Positions 23,622 to 34,320 are shown, numbered from the stretch's first letter. The stretch is DNA of 64,000 nt from Bacillus sp. T33-2 (GCF_002860205.1 NZ_PGVB01000002.1:1-64000); one strand, 5' to 3'. The notes: generated by a model not told the origin, from the sequence alone. Made by a program: numbers and translations.

Positions 23622-23670
23622 GATAAGGGAAAGACTTCATCACCTCGCTTTTATATTTGTTTATTTTAGT

Positions 23671-23693
23671 TTACATTAAATTAATTTATTTTA
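23671..23693. repeat. SPBRE-like copy
   Basis: TTACATTAAATTAATTTATTTTA just upstream of the 3D-domain gene; a weaker text precedes it at 23652. The rest of the 23622-23795 gap shows nothing clear. Confidence 0.55.
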
Positions 23694-23795
23694 CAACATA
23701 TTTTTGATAAAAGTTTGATTTGATTGGAAAATATGTTTTAAGTTGGGTAGTATCCAAGATTAATATAGAGAAAATAAAAGTTGTGAAAATTTAAT

Positions 23796-26700
23796 TTATT
23801 TTATTTTCCTTTCTATTTTCCATTGATCCAGAGTTTTTATTTTGTCAGTTTTGAATTGTCCACCATTCTTTTCTGCAAGTATTACAACATTATTCCCTTT
23901 GACAATTATTTCTTGATATCTCATTAGTTGAGTATTGAATACTACTCCTTCAACTATTCCCTCTTCAGGAGTTAAAATTTCCAGGTATGCATATTGCTTT
24001 CCATTTTTTTGCTTCTTGCGTTTAACAGAAGTAATCGTTCCACATACAACACATTTTGAATTATCTTCATAATGGTCAAATCTTGTGAAGTGGTGCTTCA
24101 CGCCATCAAAGGGATTCCCATTAATGAAAATTGACAAAGTTTCATACTCATACATTTCTGGAATTGACATGTACTTTTCTTGAAATTCATCAAAATGCTT
24201 CTTTGTTCGTTTATTAAACTTTTCCCTATACTCATTCTTTTTGTACTCATTATATATCGATAGGCAATATTCTTTATCTTTAAATTGTTCATCGGTTGTA
24301 ATTAGCCCTAACTCTATCAACTTCATTTTTGTTGGAATGGTGGACACTGGCTTAAAGTTGTTAATTGGCGCATCTAGTTCTGCATATTTTAATAGCATTC
24401 TTTCTTTTTCAGATCCAAAAGCTCCACTCTTAACAAGGGCAATTACAGTAGATGAGTCAACCTTGCACCTGTCAACAAAGTCTTCAAGTGAATTAAATGG
24501 AGAGGAATTTCTTTCATTGATTATTACTTCAGCTGCGCTTCCACCCACTCCTTTGATTGACTCAAACCCAAAGAGGATACCACTATCAGCAACTGTATAG
24601 TATTTGTCGGATAAATTTATATCGGGAGGAAGAACTTTGATCCCCATTCGATTGCACTCGTTTATGTACTTTGTTGTTTGTTCATAATCGCCTATTTCTG
24701 ATGTCAATAGTGCAGTCATAAACTCTTTTGGGTAATAATATTTTAAATACGCTGTGACGTAAGATAATAAGCCATAGGCTGTAGAGTGACCAAGATTGAA
24801 ACTATATCCCGCTTGAGCCTCAATGAGTCTCCACATTTCATCAATCTGTTCTTTGTGCCAGCCTCTTAACTCAAGCCCATTTGAAAATTGTTCAAAAAAA
24901 CTTTTCATTAAATTTTCTTTCTTTTTCCCAATCGCCCTACGAGCATTATCCTGTTCGTCTTCTGCAAATCCTGCAATACCAAACACTTTCAGAGCTTGCT
25001 CTTGATATAACATAACGCCATGCGAACTGTCCAAGACTGGCTCCAAGTCAGGATGAAGATACACTATCTTCTGGTGGCTAATTTTATTCCTTATATACTC
25101 CTTATCTTTGCCGACAGCTAACACTGCCGGACGGTTCATTGCATTTACGGCAAATACATCATTAATGTTATCTGCTTTCATCCCCTTAAACATATCTTGG
25201 GCAACGTATGCCTCCATTTGAAATACTCCAAGTGTGTTTCCTTTTTGATAAATTTCTTGAAATACATTTTGGTCATCCAGATTTAATCGGTTTAAGTCGA
25301 TATCATCCCATGTCAATCCTGAATAAGTTAGTGTATTGTCTACCACATCCAATGTGTTAAGTCCCAAGAAATCCATTTTGACTAACCCTAAGTCGTCCAT
25401 AGCATTGTACATGTCCATTTGCATCATTATATTTCCATTTTTATTTAGCATCAATGGAGCGTAATCTGAAACTGGGGTTGGTGCAATAATAACTGCAGCA
25501 GCATGACACCCTACAGATTTAGGGAGATTTTGCAGGTACTTGGTGTATTCAAATAGCAAAGGATATTCTTCTTGGTACTTTTGTAGTTCGGTTGATGCTT
25601 CCAATGCTCTTTCAATCGTCATTTTCTTATTTGGATCATCAGGAATCAATTTAGCTATTTTATCCCGGATGGCATATGGAAGTTCATATACACCTTCTGC
25701 ATCAAACACTTTGCCCAAATCTTTAATACACACCTTTGGAGAAAGTGAGTTAAATGTAGCTACCTGGGAAATCATTTTTTCACCAAATAACTCTATGGCA
25801 ATCTCTAATACTTCTTGTCTCCTGGCCTTGCTAATATCGATGTCGTAGTCCGCTGCCGACCCTTTTCTACCCTTATTGGCGAAACGTCCAAAGTCAAGAT
25901 TCCATCTTATACTGTCTACCTCTGTAACCCCTAAAACGTAAAGAGTTAAAGAGTTTGCACCAGATCCTCGACTATAACCAAGAGGTATTTGTCTTTCTCT
26001 AATCTTACTAATAAGCTGACTTAACATGATAAAATAACTACAGTAGCCTAAATAATCAAGTACCTCAAATTCTTTTTTTAATCGCTCGATATATTCCCTT
26101 TTCTTATTTTTCTCTAGGCGATTTAATCCCCTTCTTTTCCATCCCTCATTTGTGAGGTGCTTAAGATATTCCTGTTCATTTTTAAATTCTGATGGAATAG
26201 TAATATGTGGCATTAATTCTCCGTGTAATTCAATTTCAACATTACATTGCGCTGCAATTTCATCTGTAGTATCGATGCCAACTTCAACAGCATCATATCC
26301 GATATGATGATCCATTGTTTTATGAATCGTTTCAATATCTGTTTGCCAACATCCTTCATAAGTTTCTCCAACTTCTCGATCTTGGCCTATTTGTATAAAT
26401 TTTCGGTGTACATCTTTTTGCAAATCAGACCCATCAATTATATGAGTATCAAAAGTAATCGTATATTTTGTATTAGTCTCTTTTGCAAGTTGATATAGGA
26501 GCTTATTCGCAACCTCTTGATCCTTGGTATTGTGACTTTGCAATTCTATGTAATAGTTGTCTCCGAAAGCGTCCTTGTACTTTTGTATCCAATTTTTAGC
26601 TTCTTCCCAATTAGGTTCATAATTTTCACAAGCATCACCTCCACAGCAATGACACCATCCTCTATACAGTAGTCTTGATATCCTGCCACCCAAACAAGCA

Positions 26701-27098
26701 CTCATAGCTATTACATCCTCTGAATACTTTGCAATTGTTTTTAAATCAACCCTCGGTTTCCCGTAAAACCCTCTAATATTACCTTCTGATACAATCTTGA
26801 ATAAATTTTGCAATCCCTTATTTGATTTTGCTAATAGAATCAGGTGGAATCTGTCACTGTCCTTTTCTTTATAGTCCATATCTGTTGTTTCATATGCTTC
26901 TACTCCAGGAATAAACTTTATGCCCTTTTCTTTTGCAATTTTATAAGCGTTCAAATATGAGAACATATTTCCATGCTCTGTAACCGCAACTGCAGAGTAA
27001 TTAAAGTCTTTAGCTTGTTGGATTAGTGTTTCTGCGCTTATTGTTGCATCAAGTATGCTATCTGGTGTGTGATTATGGAGACTTGAAAATCTCATCAT
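23796..27098 (-). CDS. DNA polymerase III alpha subunit, DnaE-type (YorL-like)
   Basis: 1100 residues. N-terminal PHP domain (SSLHNHTPDSILD, residue ~5 on), then the PolIII palm with YSRGSGANSLTLYVLGV and the catalytic Asp residues in SAADYDIDISKAR (about residues 412-424). Further on are GVMLYQEQAL, FNLGHSTAYGLLSYVTAYLK, a helix-hairpin-helix region (LFGFESIKGVGGSAAEV) and a C-terminal OB fold (CVVCGTITSVKRKKQK). It is shorter than the host enzyme and than SPbeta YorL (about 1300). It replicates the phage genome with the adjacent helicase and primase. Confidence 0.93.
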   Translation of the reverse strand: MMRFSSLHNHTPDSILDATISAETLIQQAKDFNYSAVAVTEHGNMFSYLNAYKIAKEKGIKFIPGVEAYETTDMDYKEKDSDRFHLILLAKSNKGLQNLFKIVSEGNIRGFYGKPRVDLKTIAKYSEDVIAMSACLGGRISRLLYRGWCHCCGGDACENYEPNWEEAKNWIQKYKDAFGDNYYIELQSHNTKDQEVANKLLYQLAKETNTKYTITFDTHIIDGSDLQKDVHRKFIQIGQDREVGETYEGCWQTDIETIHKTMDHHIGYDAVEVGIDTTDEIAAQCNVEIELHGELMPHITIPSEFKNEQEYLKHLTNEGWKRRGLNRLEKNKKREYIERLKKEFEVLDYLGYCSYFIMLSQLISKIRERQIPLGYSRGSGANSLTLYVLGVTEVDSIRWNLDFGRFANKGRKGSAADYDIDISKARRQEVLEIAIELFGEKMISQVATFNSLSPKVCIKDLGKVFDAEGVYELPYAIRDKIAKLIPDDPNKKMTIERALEASTELQKYQEEYPLLFEYTKYLQNLPKSVGCHAAAVIIAPTPVSDYAPLMLNKNGNIMMQMDMYNAMDDLGLVKMDFLGLNTLDVVDNTLTYSGLTWDDIDLNRLNLDDQNVFQEIYQKGNTLGVFQMEAYVAQDMFKGMKADNINDVFAVNAMNRPAVLAVGKDKEYIRNKISHQKIVYLHPDLEPVLDSSHGVMLYQEQALKVFGIAGFAEDEQDNARRAIGKKKENLMKSFFEQFSNGLELRGWHKEQIDEMWRLIEAQAGYSFNLGHSTAYGLLSYVTAYLKYYYPKEFMTALLTSEIGDYEQTTKYINECNRMGIKVLPPDINLSDKYYTVADSGILFGFESIKGVGGSAAEVIINERNSSPFNSLEDFVDRCKVDSSTVIALVKSGAFGSEKERMLLKYAELDAPINNFKPVSTIPTKMKLIELGLITTDEQFKDKEYCLSIYNEYKKNEYREKFNKRTKKHFDEFQEKYMSIPEMYEYETLSIFINGNPFDGVKHHFTRFDHYEDNSKCVVCGTITSVKRKKQKNGKQYAYLEILTPEEGIVEGVVFNTQLMRYQEIIVKGNNVVILAEKNGGQFKTDKIKTLDQWKIERKIK

Positions 27099-27128
27099 TA
27101 TCTCCTTTCGTTGTTAGATTAATTAATT

Positions 27129-28811
27129 TTATTTTAATAAGACCATTTTATCAATTGCTATTTGAGGTGTTAGAACATCTTTATATATATTCACCTTTGC
27201 CTTACCAACGACTGAAACTTTTTTAGCATTAAGTACCTCTTCATAAGTTTCCTGATTTGTTTTAAACTTCATGTACTTAATGCCATTAAACACAATGGCA
27301 ATAGTATCTTCTTTCTTGCCCATTAGGGTAACTTCCGCATCCGCAATAGGGATATCTTTTACTACAAGATACGGCTCATCAATGTCCTTCCCCCAATAAT
27401 CCTCCAATTCATTAATTGTATAAATTAAGTCTGGACTCAAGGAAGAAGCTTTAATATCAAAGTCAACATTGTACTTGTCATCAATATCATAATCGAATAA
27501 CATCTCATTTAGCTTGGCATTTACCTTATCGAAATACTTCTGATGGATTTTAACACCAAATGCTCCCTGGTGACCTTCTGCATATTCAAATAATCTTGTT
27601 TGAATTATCTTATCTTTAAAATTTTCTATTCCACCTTTGTCATATCCTCGACCACTTCCTTTGCCAAAACCTTTATCATCAATATTACTTAGTATGATAG
27701 CAGGTCTTTTATACTTTGCAGCAATCACATTCGCTACTAAGCCTGTTAAGCCTTTTTCGGCAATAGCAATCCCACTAACAAATATTACTTTATTGTTGTA
27801 TAATTCATTTTCCTCTATGTAATTTTCAATCTCACCTACTATTTTGTCCCTAATTCGATTTTGTTTCGCTCTTGAATTTGCACACCTTCTTGCTACATCA
27901 TCAACCAAAGGAACTGAAGTTTCTTCTCCCCCTCTAGGCTTGTATTTAACCAGTTCTTTAACCCCCAGAAATGCTTTAAACATCTCTTTTTTTTCATTCA
28001 GATTTGATATTCTAATAACAGAATTTATTAGGGGGGCAATGTAGAAACTTACTGCGGTAATATTCAATTTTCCTCCCAAGGAGTATTCCTGTTTTTTTAT
28101 TAATGCATTGAAGAAGTCATTGTTGATTTCCTTTAAACCTTCTTGAACATAGTATCGTGTTTCCATTTCTTTCATGGACATTGAATCTGCAATATTGCCA
28201 AGTGCAACTAGGTCATAAAAGTAATTAGAATAATCTACGTTTAAACTTTCATCTAACGCTTCACAAAACTTTATCACAACACCAGCTCCACTTAGATTGA
28301 AGTTTGGATAGTTGCAAATCTGAGGATTAACTATAATAGCGTTCTTGCTTTCCTTTTTAACTTCGTGGTGATCTAAAACAATAATATCAATACCTTTTGT
28401 TCGAAGCTCTTTATGCCTGTCAAAGTCACCACTTCCACTATCGGGAAGAATGATTAAATCTATCCCTTCTGGTATTGTAATCTTTTCAATGCCATGACTT
28501 TTGTCATCATGCAGTATCCATGTAACGCTTGTTGACTCTTCTATTAGTTTAATATATTGATATACAATTGTTGCGCTACTGAAGCCATCTACGTCAGGGT
28601 CAACAACAATTAATATATTTGATTTATTATCTATATGCTTTAGGAGACTTTCAACTGCAAGATCTATATTTTTTAAAAGTTTATAATCATGGGAAGCTTT
28701 TTTATCTATATTCAAAAATAGTTCGGTGTCTTCAATCCCTCTATTTGTGAAAATCGTTCCAATGGGATCAAAAATATAATCATTATCACCCATTAATTCA
28801 TATTTTAGCAT
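27129..28811 (-). CDS. RecJ-like single-strand exonuclease (YorK-like)
   Basis: 560 residues. DHH family: IVVDPDVDGFSSATIV (motif I), DSGSGD, IVLDHHEVKKES (DHH) and VALGNIADSM, followed by DHHA1-like GRGYDKGGIENFKD with the GGG/GRG-type binding loop. RecJ degrades 5' ends during recombination and repair. Directly downstream of the primase gene with one base between; ATG after GAGGGGTGAATAA. Confidence 0.9.
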   Translation of the reverse strand: MLKYELMGDNDYIFDPIGTIFTNRGIEDTELFLNIDKKASHDYKLLKNIDLAVESLLKHIDNKSNILIVVDPDVDGFSSATIVYQYIKLIEESTSVTWILHDDKSHGIEKITIPEGIDLIILPDSGSGDFDRHKELRTKGIDIIVLDHHEVKKESKNAIIVNPQICNYPNFNLSGAGVVIKFCEALDESLNVDYSNYFYDLVALGNIADSMSMKEMETRYYVQEGLKEINNDFFNALIKKQEYSLGGKLNITAVSFYIAPLINSVIRISNLNEKKEMFKAFLGVKELVKYKPRGGEETSVPLVDDVARRCANSRAKQNRIRDKIVGEIENYIEENELYNNKVIFVSGIAIAEKGLTGLVANVIAAKYKRPAIILSNIDDKGFGKGSGRGYDKGGIENFKDKIIQTRLFEYAEGHQGAFGVKIHQKYFDKVNAKLNEMLFDYDIDDKYNVDFDIKASSLSPDLIYTINELEDYWGKDIDEPYLVVKDIPIADAEVTLMGKKEDTIAIVFNGIKYMKFKTNQETYEEVLNAKKVSVVGKAKVNIYKDVLTPQIAIDKMVLLK

Positions 28812-29858
28812 TTATTCACCCCTCACTTTTATTTTGTAATCATCATAAAGTATCTGCCACTTCTCAGGATCGTCACTTGGACTCTCTTTCTTGTTAAGAA
28901 TTTTTTTGGTCTTGTCATAAATGCAATAAACAGTTTGTTGTTCTAAAAATTTACTAAACTCATCCCTATAAAAGCTTTTGTCGATATTGCCATCCTTCCC
29001 AATTTCGCAACCTTCGTCATAAGCTATAACAATAGGAACATTCAAATGTGTTAATTTCTTCACCTGTGACTTTGATAATTTATGACCGGATATAGCAACT
29101 GCATTTTTAATCCCCAATGACCATAGTTGCAAAACCGCCTTCTCACTCTCAACCACAATGACTTCGTTCTTCTGTTTTATAAAATTTTTAGTCTTATCTA
29201 ATCCGTATAGGATACTACTTTTTGCACAAGGTTGTATGTAGAAGTATTTACTTTCGCCTTCATCTATCTTTTCTTTATAAAGTCTTCCCTTAATACCACA
29301 TAGAGTTCCAATCTCATCCCTAATCGGAATAGTTATCATATGATATTTTAAATCAAAACCCAAGCCAAACTCCCATTGAGTCTCATAATTAATTCCATCT
29401 TTAAAGAACAAAGGATTGCCGTATCTTCCAAAGTATTTGAGTATATTTTCATCTATTGGCTCAACCTTTTCATCATCATCTGAACTGCCCTCCTTGTGTA
29501 TCTTCCACATAGAATTAATCCACTGTAAAGCACCAGAATGAATATTGTCTTGTTGGTAGTAATCAAAACTGCAAATATCGCATATCCATTTAATACTCTC
29601 CGAAAAATATGTACCTTTTATAAAAGTAACTAAGGATATTATGTCTGAAATACCGTACTTATCTTTGATATTCCTGGTATGAGCATCCACATACAAGCTA
29701 TCCTTGTATATGATTGTCGAATTTTTTCGACTTCCATCCGGCATCCCACAAGAGAAGTATTCATCGTGTTCCTTGATACTGTGCATTCCAAGTTGCTCTA
29801 ATACGTGATCAATTTTTTCTTCCATAATGATTCGTTCTTTTAATTCCTGTGCGTCCAT
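28812..29858 (-). CDS. DNA primase, TOPRIM type (YorJ-like)
   Basis: 348 residues. The N-terminal zinc-binding-like part has HDEYFSCGMPDGSRKNSTIIYKD in place of the classical CHC2 strand. The catalytic TOPRIM is NEVIVVESEKAVLQLWSLGIKNAVAISGHKLS (Glu) with IVIAYDEGCEIG (Asp). The DnaG zinc Cys set looks incomplete. Synthesises primers; it lies between the helicase and RecJ genes. Confidence 0.82.
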   Translation of the reverse strand: MDAQELKERIIMEEKIDHVLEQLGMHSIKEHDEYFSCGMPDGSRKNSTIIYKDSLYVDAHTRNIKDKYGISDIISLVTFIKGTYFSESIKWICDICSFDYYQQDNIHSGALQWINSMWKIHKEGSSDDDEKVEPIDENILKYFGRYGNPLFFKDGINYETQWEFGLGFDLKYHMITIPIRDEIGTLCGIKGRLYKEKIDEGESKYFYIQPCAKSSILYGLDKTKNFIKQKNEVIVVESEKAVLQLWSLGIKNAVAISGHKLSKSQVKKLTHLNVPIVIAYDEGCEIGKDGNIDKSFYRDEFSKFLEQQTVYCIYDKTKKILNKKESPSDDPEKWQILYDDYKIKVRGE

Positions 29859-29866
29859 TTAAACAC

Positions 29867-31282
29867 CTAACTTCTGATTAAGTATCCTCGCTCTATCCAC
29901 AGGTTCTTGCCCAGGTCTACTTCGGTAATCAGTTCAAGACCTGTAGAACCTCCCCTGTTTTTATCAATCTTCTGCATGTAATAGGTTTTTCCGTGTGCCA
30001 GTTCTATTTCCCCCCAATTGCCATTCCCATTTACAGCCTTAATTTTGTATTTGTTAAACTTTGAAGGGTCAATCTTTTTTTCAAGTACTAAATGGTCAAC
30101 AACATGTTTAAGTTGCTTTGCATTTGCAATATTCATCGATGTTAACTCTTCAGTCATTACTGTATCATCAGTTAATTGGATAGTTGCGTATCCTCCAATT
30201 TTCAACTCTTTACATAAATCCTTGAGTTTAGTTGTAGTCTGTTTTACAGATTCCCAGTTGTCTGTCTTGTAACCCTTTAATGTGTCGTAAAACATATACT
30301 TAACCCCAAGTCCTAATACGTGCTTTTTAACCTCTCGTTCAATGTCTGCATCTGAATACTTATCTAAATCCAAGAAATAAATCTTAGTCTTTTTTTTAAC
30401 CCATTCAGCAATTTCATCTAATCTCGCATATTGTTCATCGGTACACTGTCCGAGGAGTATGTCTGTTTCATCAATTTCATCTCCTGGAGACTTCCAGAAT
30501 CCAAACTCTTTATTATTGGCAATAACACTGGCCATCATTGCATCCCATTCTTCTTTTTCCTGCTCATTAACAAGAACAAGAGTGGGGATAGACTTTTTAA
30601 TACCTATATATGCAGCAATTTTTGATGCTCTTCTGGATTTGCCGTTACCACTCATCATTCCATCAACAATTAATTTCCCTTTTCTCCAACCACGAAATAA
30701 TGAGTGCCATATAGGGAATGGGATCTCTTCACCAATGTCAGGGGATGTCTTCCACTCCTCGATTTTGGCTTTTAAGTCTTTCCCTAAAAGTACAGACGAT
30801 TTGCCCCCACCTATTACAGTATTTATATTGTCAACATTAAATCTCATACTTCGGACAATATCTTCTGCTTTCATTTTTGGAAAAGCTTTATGCTGTACTA
30901 CTTTTTGAATGGGGAAGCCTTTTCTCCCAAATTCTCTAACTAGCGAATACTTTTTTATGCTATCAAAATAATTTTGAATATCACCTGGGTCGGCTAAATC
31001 CATTTGCTTTTCAAGCGTCTTCCAACCACCGTATGATTTGAATTTCTTTAATCTTTCCGGTTCTTTTGACATAAACATTTGTACTTTTGTTTCGCTGATT
31101 TCTTGGGAAAATGTCGTATAATACATTTCAAAGGAATCATACATGAATTTCATGGCTTCATCTTCAAAGTCATATTTTGATTTCATTAATTCTGCATAAT
31201 CTACAAATAGAATTGGATTTTTAAAAAGGCTGCCTATAAATAATGCTTCACTTGTATAGTCTGCCATTAAATTTTCTGTCAA
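29867..31282 (-). CDS. Replicative DnaB-like helicase (YorI-like)
   Basis: 471 residues, TTG start after GAGGAAGTG. N-terminal DnaB-N-like helical domain, then the RecA core with an atypical Walker A (IVDGMMSGNGKSRRASKIAA), Walker B-like KYMFYDTLKG and a KQTTTKLKDLCKELKIGGYATIQLTDD segment. The P-loop reads GMMSGNGKS, somewhat unlike the usual GxPxxGKT. Unwinds DNA at the phage fork. Confidence 0.85.
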   Translation of the reverse strand: MTENLMADYTSEALFIGSLFKNPILFVDYAELMKSKYDFEDEAMKFMYDSFEMYYTTFSQEISETKVQMFMSKEPERLKKFKSYGGWKTLEKQMDLADPGDIQNYFDSIKKYSLVREFGRKGFPIQKVVQHKAFPKMKAEDIVRSMRFNVDNINTVIGGGKSSVLLGKDLKAKIEEWKTSPDIGEEIPFPIWHSLFRGWRKGKLIVDGMMSGNGKSRRASKIAAYIGIKKSIPTLVLVNEQEKEEWDAMMASVIANNKEFGFWKSPGDEIDETDILLGQCTDEQYARLDEIAEWVKKKTKIYFLDLDKYSDADIEREVKKHVLGLGVKYMFYDTLKGYKTDNWESVKQTTTKLKDLCKELKIGGYATIQLTDDTVMTEELTSMNIANAKQLKHVVDHLVLEKKIDPSKFNKYKIKAVNGNGNWGEIELAHGKTYYMQKIDKNRGGSTGLELITEVDLGKNLWIERGYLIRS

Positions 31283-31295
31283 TATTCACACTTCC

Positions 31296-31961
31296 TCACA
31301 AAAGTAAATCTTGAATTACGTCAGTAATGTCGAATTCTTTGTTGTGGTCTTGATTCTTGTTTGCTTTATCAATGTTTGATAATTTATTATCTATCTTAAT
31401 TTGTTTGTCAACCTCATTCTTCTCGGCTGAGAATCCCTGTTGTTTATGTTTAAATTTTTTGTAATCACCATAATTGCCGAGTACAACAGCTAAGTCATAA
31501 TTCATTCTCTGTGAAACATTTTCAATTTTCTTTTTGGCTGCTATTTTTAGCAAGTATCTTTCCATGTATTGATAAATGTCTAACAATGTTCCATAGGCAA
31601 TTGGTTCATTTATACTCTCATGTGTTCCATCACGAACGCTCTGTAACTTTTTCAGAAAATAAGATGGTAGAGAGCCATCATAAAAATTCATTATCCACTT
31701 TAAAAAATGATCCTTTTCTGTATTTTCTTTGGCTACCAATTGTGTTTTTGCAGTTAATTCCTTGATGATTAATTTTATTTCATCCTCATCTATAATTTTC
31801 TTTCTTTTGGATAAGTGGAGTTTGAAACATTCCAGATGATAATACTTGCCCTTGTCATCTTTTATGAATGTATCTCTTTCTGTGTCAACTGATTTTATAG
31901 TTTTTTCCCCCTTTTTTGCTACTGGATCACAATAGTTACACTTGTATAACACAATTCGCAC
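31296..31961 (-). CDS. Zinc-finger replication-block protein (YorH-like position)
   Basis: 221 residues. N-terminal CNYC (Cys pair at about 9 and 12) and YYHLECFKLHLSKRK (His-Cys) form a likely treble-clef zinc site. The rest is helical and highly charged. It lies between helicase and RecA-like genes, so a helicase loader or accessory role is plausible, but no family is certain. Start at GTG 31961 lies close to the ribosome site, and a codon slightly downstream is possible. Confidence 0.6.
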   Translation of the reverse strand: MRIVLYKCNYCDPVAKKGEKTIKSVDTERDTFIKDDKGKYYHLECFKLHLSKRKKIIDEDEIKLIIKELTAKTQLVAKENTEKDHFLKWIMNFYDGSLPSYFLKKLQSVRDGTHESINEPIAYGTLLDIYQYMERYLLKIAAKKKIENVSQRMNYDLAVVLGNYGDYKKFKHKQQGFSAEKNEVDKQIKIDNKLSNIDKANKNQDHNKEFDITDVIQDLLL

Positions 31962-32021
31962 CCCTTAAAGAAATAGGAGAGAATATTTCATCTCCCCTAT
32001 TTAATTTATGTATTTAATTAT

Positions 32022-33179
32022 TTAGCCACCAATTACTTTCAAGAATTCTTTAAGTGTTTCAACATCCTCTATTCCATTAAAGTCAATTGGCAATTTTGCT
32101 TTTTTTACCTTTGGAAGCAACGACTTTTTCTTTGCCGCATCAAGTGAATCCATAACCTTCTGAATTTTATCCTTCAAGCCATCTACCGTATCGAGAGATG
32201 TGGTTTCTTTTTGATTGTCAGACACCTCTTCTTTGTTGATGCCTTTTGCGATAACATCTTCATCACGATAAACGCTTTGCTCTACTGACTCTTTAATAAC
32301 GTTTGTCTTTTTCCCTTTATTGCCCTCAATAACTGACTGCCAGTAGAGTGGTGTTGGCTCGTCAATAATCTCATTCTGAGCAAATACTTTTGTTCTATCT
32401 TTTCTCATAATTTGAGATTTAATAGAACCGTCTTCATCTTCAAAGTTACGCAACACAGTGTAGAATTCATATTCAGCTCCGTCCCAAGTATCAGGCACTT
32501 TTCCAACCGGAACTAATTGCATTTTCCCATCTACGTTACGCATTTCCTTCTTAACCTTTTCCCTTGATGTGACAGCAATATATTTGTCAGTTCCGGTAAT
32601 CATGCTTCGTAGAAGGTTTTTACCTTTCATTTTAATTTTGTCATGATCCTTAAATTCAAGCCCTGCAGTGGCCTCAGCTACAAACTGTTCGGTTGCATTC
32701 TTCTCTTGAGATTTTGCTTTCAATTTTGCACGTTTTTCCGACACGTTAATTGCTGCAAATTTCACATTGTCGCTAATGACTGTAATTCCATCTACAACAA
32801 TTGCATCTGCAACAAATGGATTTCCATCTGCATCAAGAACAGGTTCAAGTTCTTCACCTTCACCCTGAATCAATAACTCTTCTTCATTCATTGCCTTCAT
32901 TACCCATTCCTCAACTTCGGAATAGGAAGTTGTATAAACCAACAGGAGGTTATTTAAATCAATTCCTTCATTCTCTAAGTCTTCAAGATAGTTATCCACA
33001 GATCCTGTCTCACAGTCTATGTAAATAACCCTCAGTGGTCTACCATCTTCATTTTTCATTTTTAAAAAATCTAATGCAAAAGATGACTTCCAAGTTCCCT
33101 GTTCACCATATAGAAAAAACTTTAATCCTTTTTTTACTGCGCTACCACGTTTAGCTACTGCCAAGATTAATTCCTCCAA
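32022..33179 (-). CDS. RecA/Sak4-like P-loop ATPase (YorG-like)
   Basis: 385 residues. FLYGEQGTWKSSFALDFL is the Walker A loop (about residues 22-39), IYIDCETGSVDNYL follows, and DAIVVDGITVISDN is a Walker B strand. This is the AAA_24/Sak4 group of phage single-strand annealing recombinases or ATPases. The C-terminus is Lys-rich and disordered in part. Adjacent ssDNA-binding protein gene fits. Confidence 0.8.
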   Translation of the reverse strand: MEELILAVAKRGSAVKKGLKFFLYGEQGTWKSSFALDFLKMKNEDGRPLRVIYIDCETGSVDNYLEDLENEGIDLNNLLLVYTTSYSEVEEWVMKAMNEEELLIQGEGEELEPVLDADGNPFVADAIVVDGITVISDNVKFAAINVSEKRAKLKAKSQEKNATEQFVAEATAGLEFKDHDKIKMKGKNLLRSMITGTDKYIAVTSREKVKKEMRNVDGKMQLVPVGKVPDTWDGAEYEFYTVLRNFEDEDGSIKSQIMRKDRTKVFAQNEIIDEPTPLYWQSVIEGNKGKKTNVIKESVEQSVYRDEDVIAKGINKEEVSDNQKETTSLDTVDGLKDKIQKVMDSLDAAKKKSLLPKVKKAKLPIDFNGIEDVETLKEFLKVIGG

Positions 33180-33181
33180 TT

Positions 33182-33211
33182 CTAAATATAATTATTTTAT
33201 TTTATATTTTC
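33182..33211. repeat. SPBRE-like copy
   Basis: AAATATAATTATTTTATTTT in the 38-bp gap between the ATPase start and the stop of the ssDNA-binding gene. Confidence 0.5.
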
Positions 33212-33217
33212 CGTTTT

Positions 33218-34252
33218 CTACCAGGGGAGATCTTCATCGCTGATATCGATAGCAGACGAATCGCCCCAAGCGTTATTTCCAGCACTCTGATTAGACTCTC
33301 CAAACTCTTTAAGTGCCTTCATTGCTTCATCGATAATTTCTTCTGTATAAGTTTCCACATCAAGTGTTTCTGGGTCAGCACCAGTAATAACCAATTCACG
33401 AATATATGTATTATTTACACGTTTAAATTTATCTTCCTCGCCCCAAGATGCTTTTTTATCGGTAGCAGGGACTTCATCGGCGTCTAATTTATTGAAGATC
33501 TTACCCCATACCTCGATAGCGTTGTAAGGCTTCAATTGGCTCCTGAAGGTGTTTGCCAAGGAGGTATTGCGAATAATAAAATCTGCATCTTCAACTGAGT
33601 TGTAAGTTACAATTTTAGCCTCCACTTCAAATCGTGGATCATCTTTATCTTCCACCTTTTTAATGCCCATGAAGATGATTTTTTGTTTAAAGTCGCTTGT
33701 TTCTTCAAATTTTTCGGATTCAAAGTCAATATCTTTAGCGTTATAGATTCGATTTACAACGAATTTTTTATTCCTTCTAACTTCGTCCTTTTCATTTTTA
33801 AAGGAGGAGTATTCAATTCCACCCTGAATGAATACTTGGTCTTCGTCATTCAATTTGTTGTACAATTCTTCTGCAGCATCGAAGTCATGCAAATGTTTCA
33901 CAATGTTTTTACCTTCCGCATCTTTATCAATGCCAACACTTAAACCAATTAGATTAAATCCTTCTCCTTGATTTTTTTTACGATCTGCAAAGGGAACACG
34001 CTTTAATTCTCCAGGTTGCCCTTTTACCTCAGAACGCTTGCTAAAGAATACCTCTTTTTGTTCCATCCCCTGCACTGTCACATATACTGTTGATTCTGGA
34101 GCTGTTTGGACTCCGAAATTGAGAACTCGTCTTTCTTTCTTTGTCTTTGTCTCTTTAGAGGTGTATGTATTGTCTCTCCCCATTCCAGTTACAAATCCTC
34201 TTAGTTTGAATTGACCTTTAGTTTCCGGTAATCCGTGTTTTGTCTTTGCCAT
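33218..34252 (-). CDS. Probable single-stranded DNA-binding protein (YorF-like)
   Basis: 344 residues, ATG after AAGGAGGAAATCATACAT. OB-like start (KGQFKLRGFVTGMGRDNTYTSKETKTKKERRVLNFGV) and an acidic C-terminal tip (DSSAIDISDEDLPW), the typical SSB tail that recruits partners. Its position at the head of the replication block supports the role. Family certainty is moderate. Confidence 0.65.
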   Translation of the reverse strand: MAKTKHGLPETKGQFKLRGFVTGMGRDNTYTSKETKTKKERRVLNFGVQTAPESTVYVTVQGMEQKEVFFSKRSEVKGQPGELKRVPFADRKKNQGEGFNLIGLSVGIDKDAEGKNIVKHLHDFDAAEELYNKLNDEDQVFIQGGIEYSSFKNEKDEVRRNKKFVVNRIYNAKDIDFESEKFEETSDFKQKIIFMGIKKVEDKDDPRFEVEAKIVTYNSVEDADFIIRNTSLANTFRSQLKPYNAIEVWGKIFNKLDADEVPATDKKASWGEEDKFKRVNNTYIRELVITGADPETLDVETYTEEIIDEAMKALKEFGESNQSAGNNAWGDSSAIDISDEDLPW

Positions 34253-34320
34253 ATGTATGATTTCCTCCTTATTTAACTTTTAATTATTTCATTATGTATT
34301 GCGATAAAAAGTTCATTTGA

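Noticed and set aside
30459-30908. Plus-strand frame of 149 codons within the helicase gene
   Set aside because: Antisense shadow of a well-supported helicase; no start signal.
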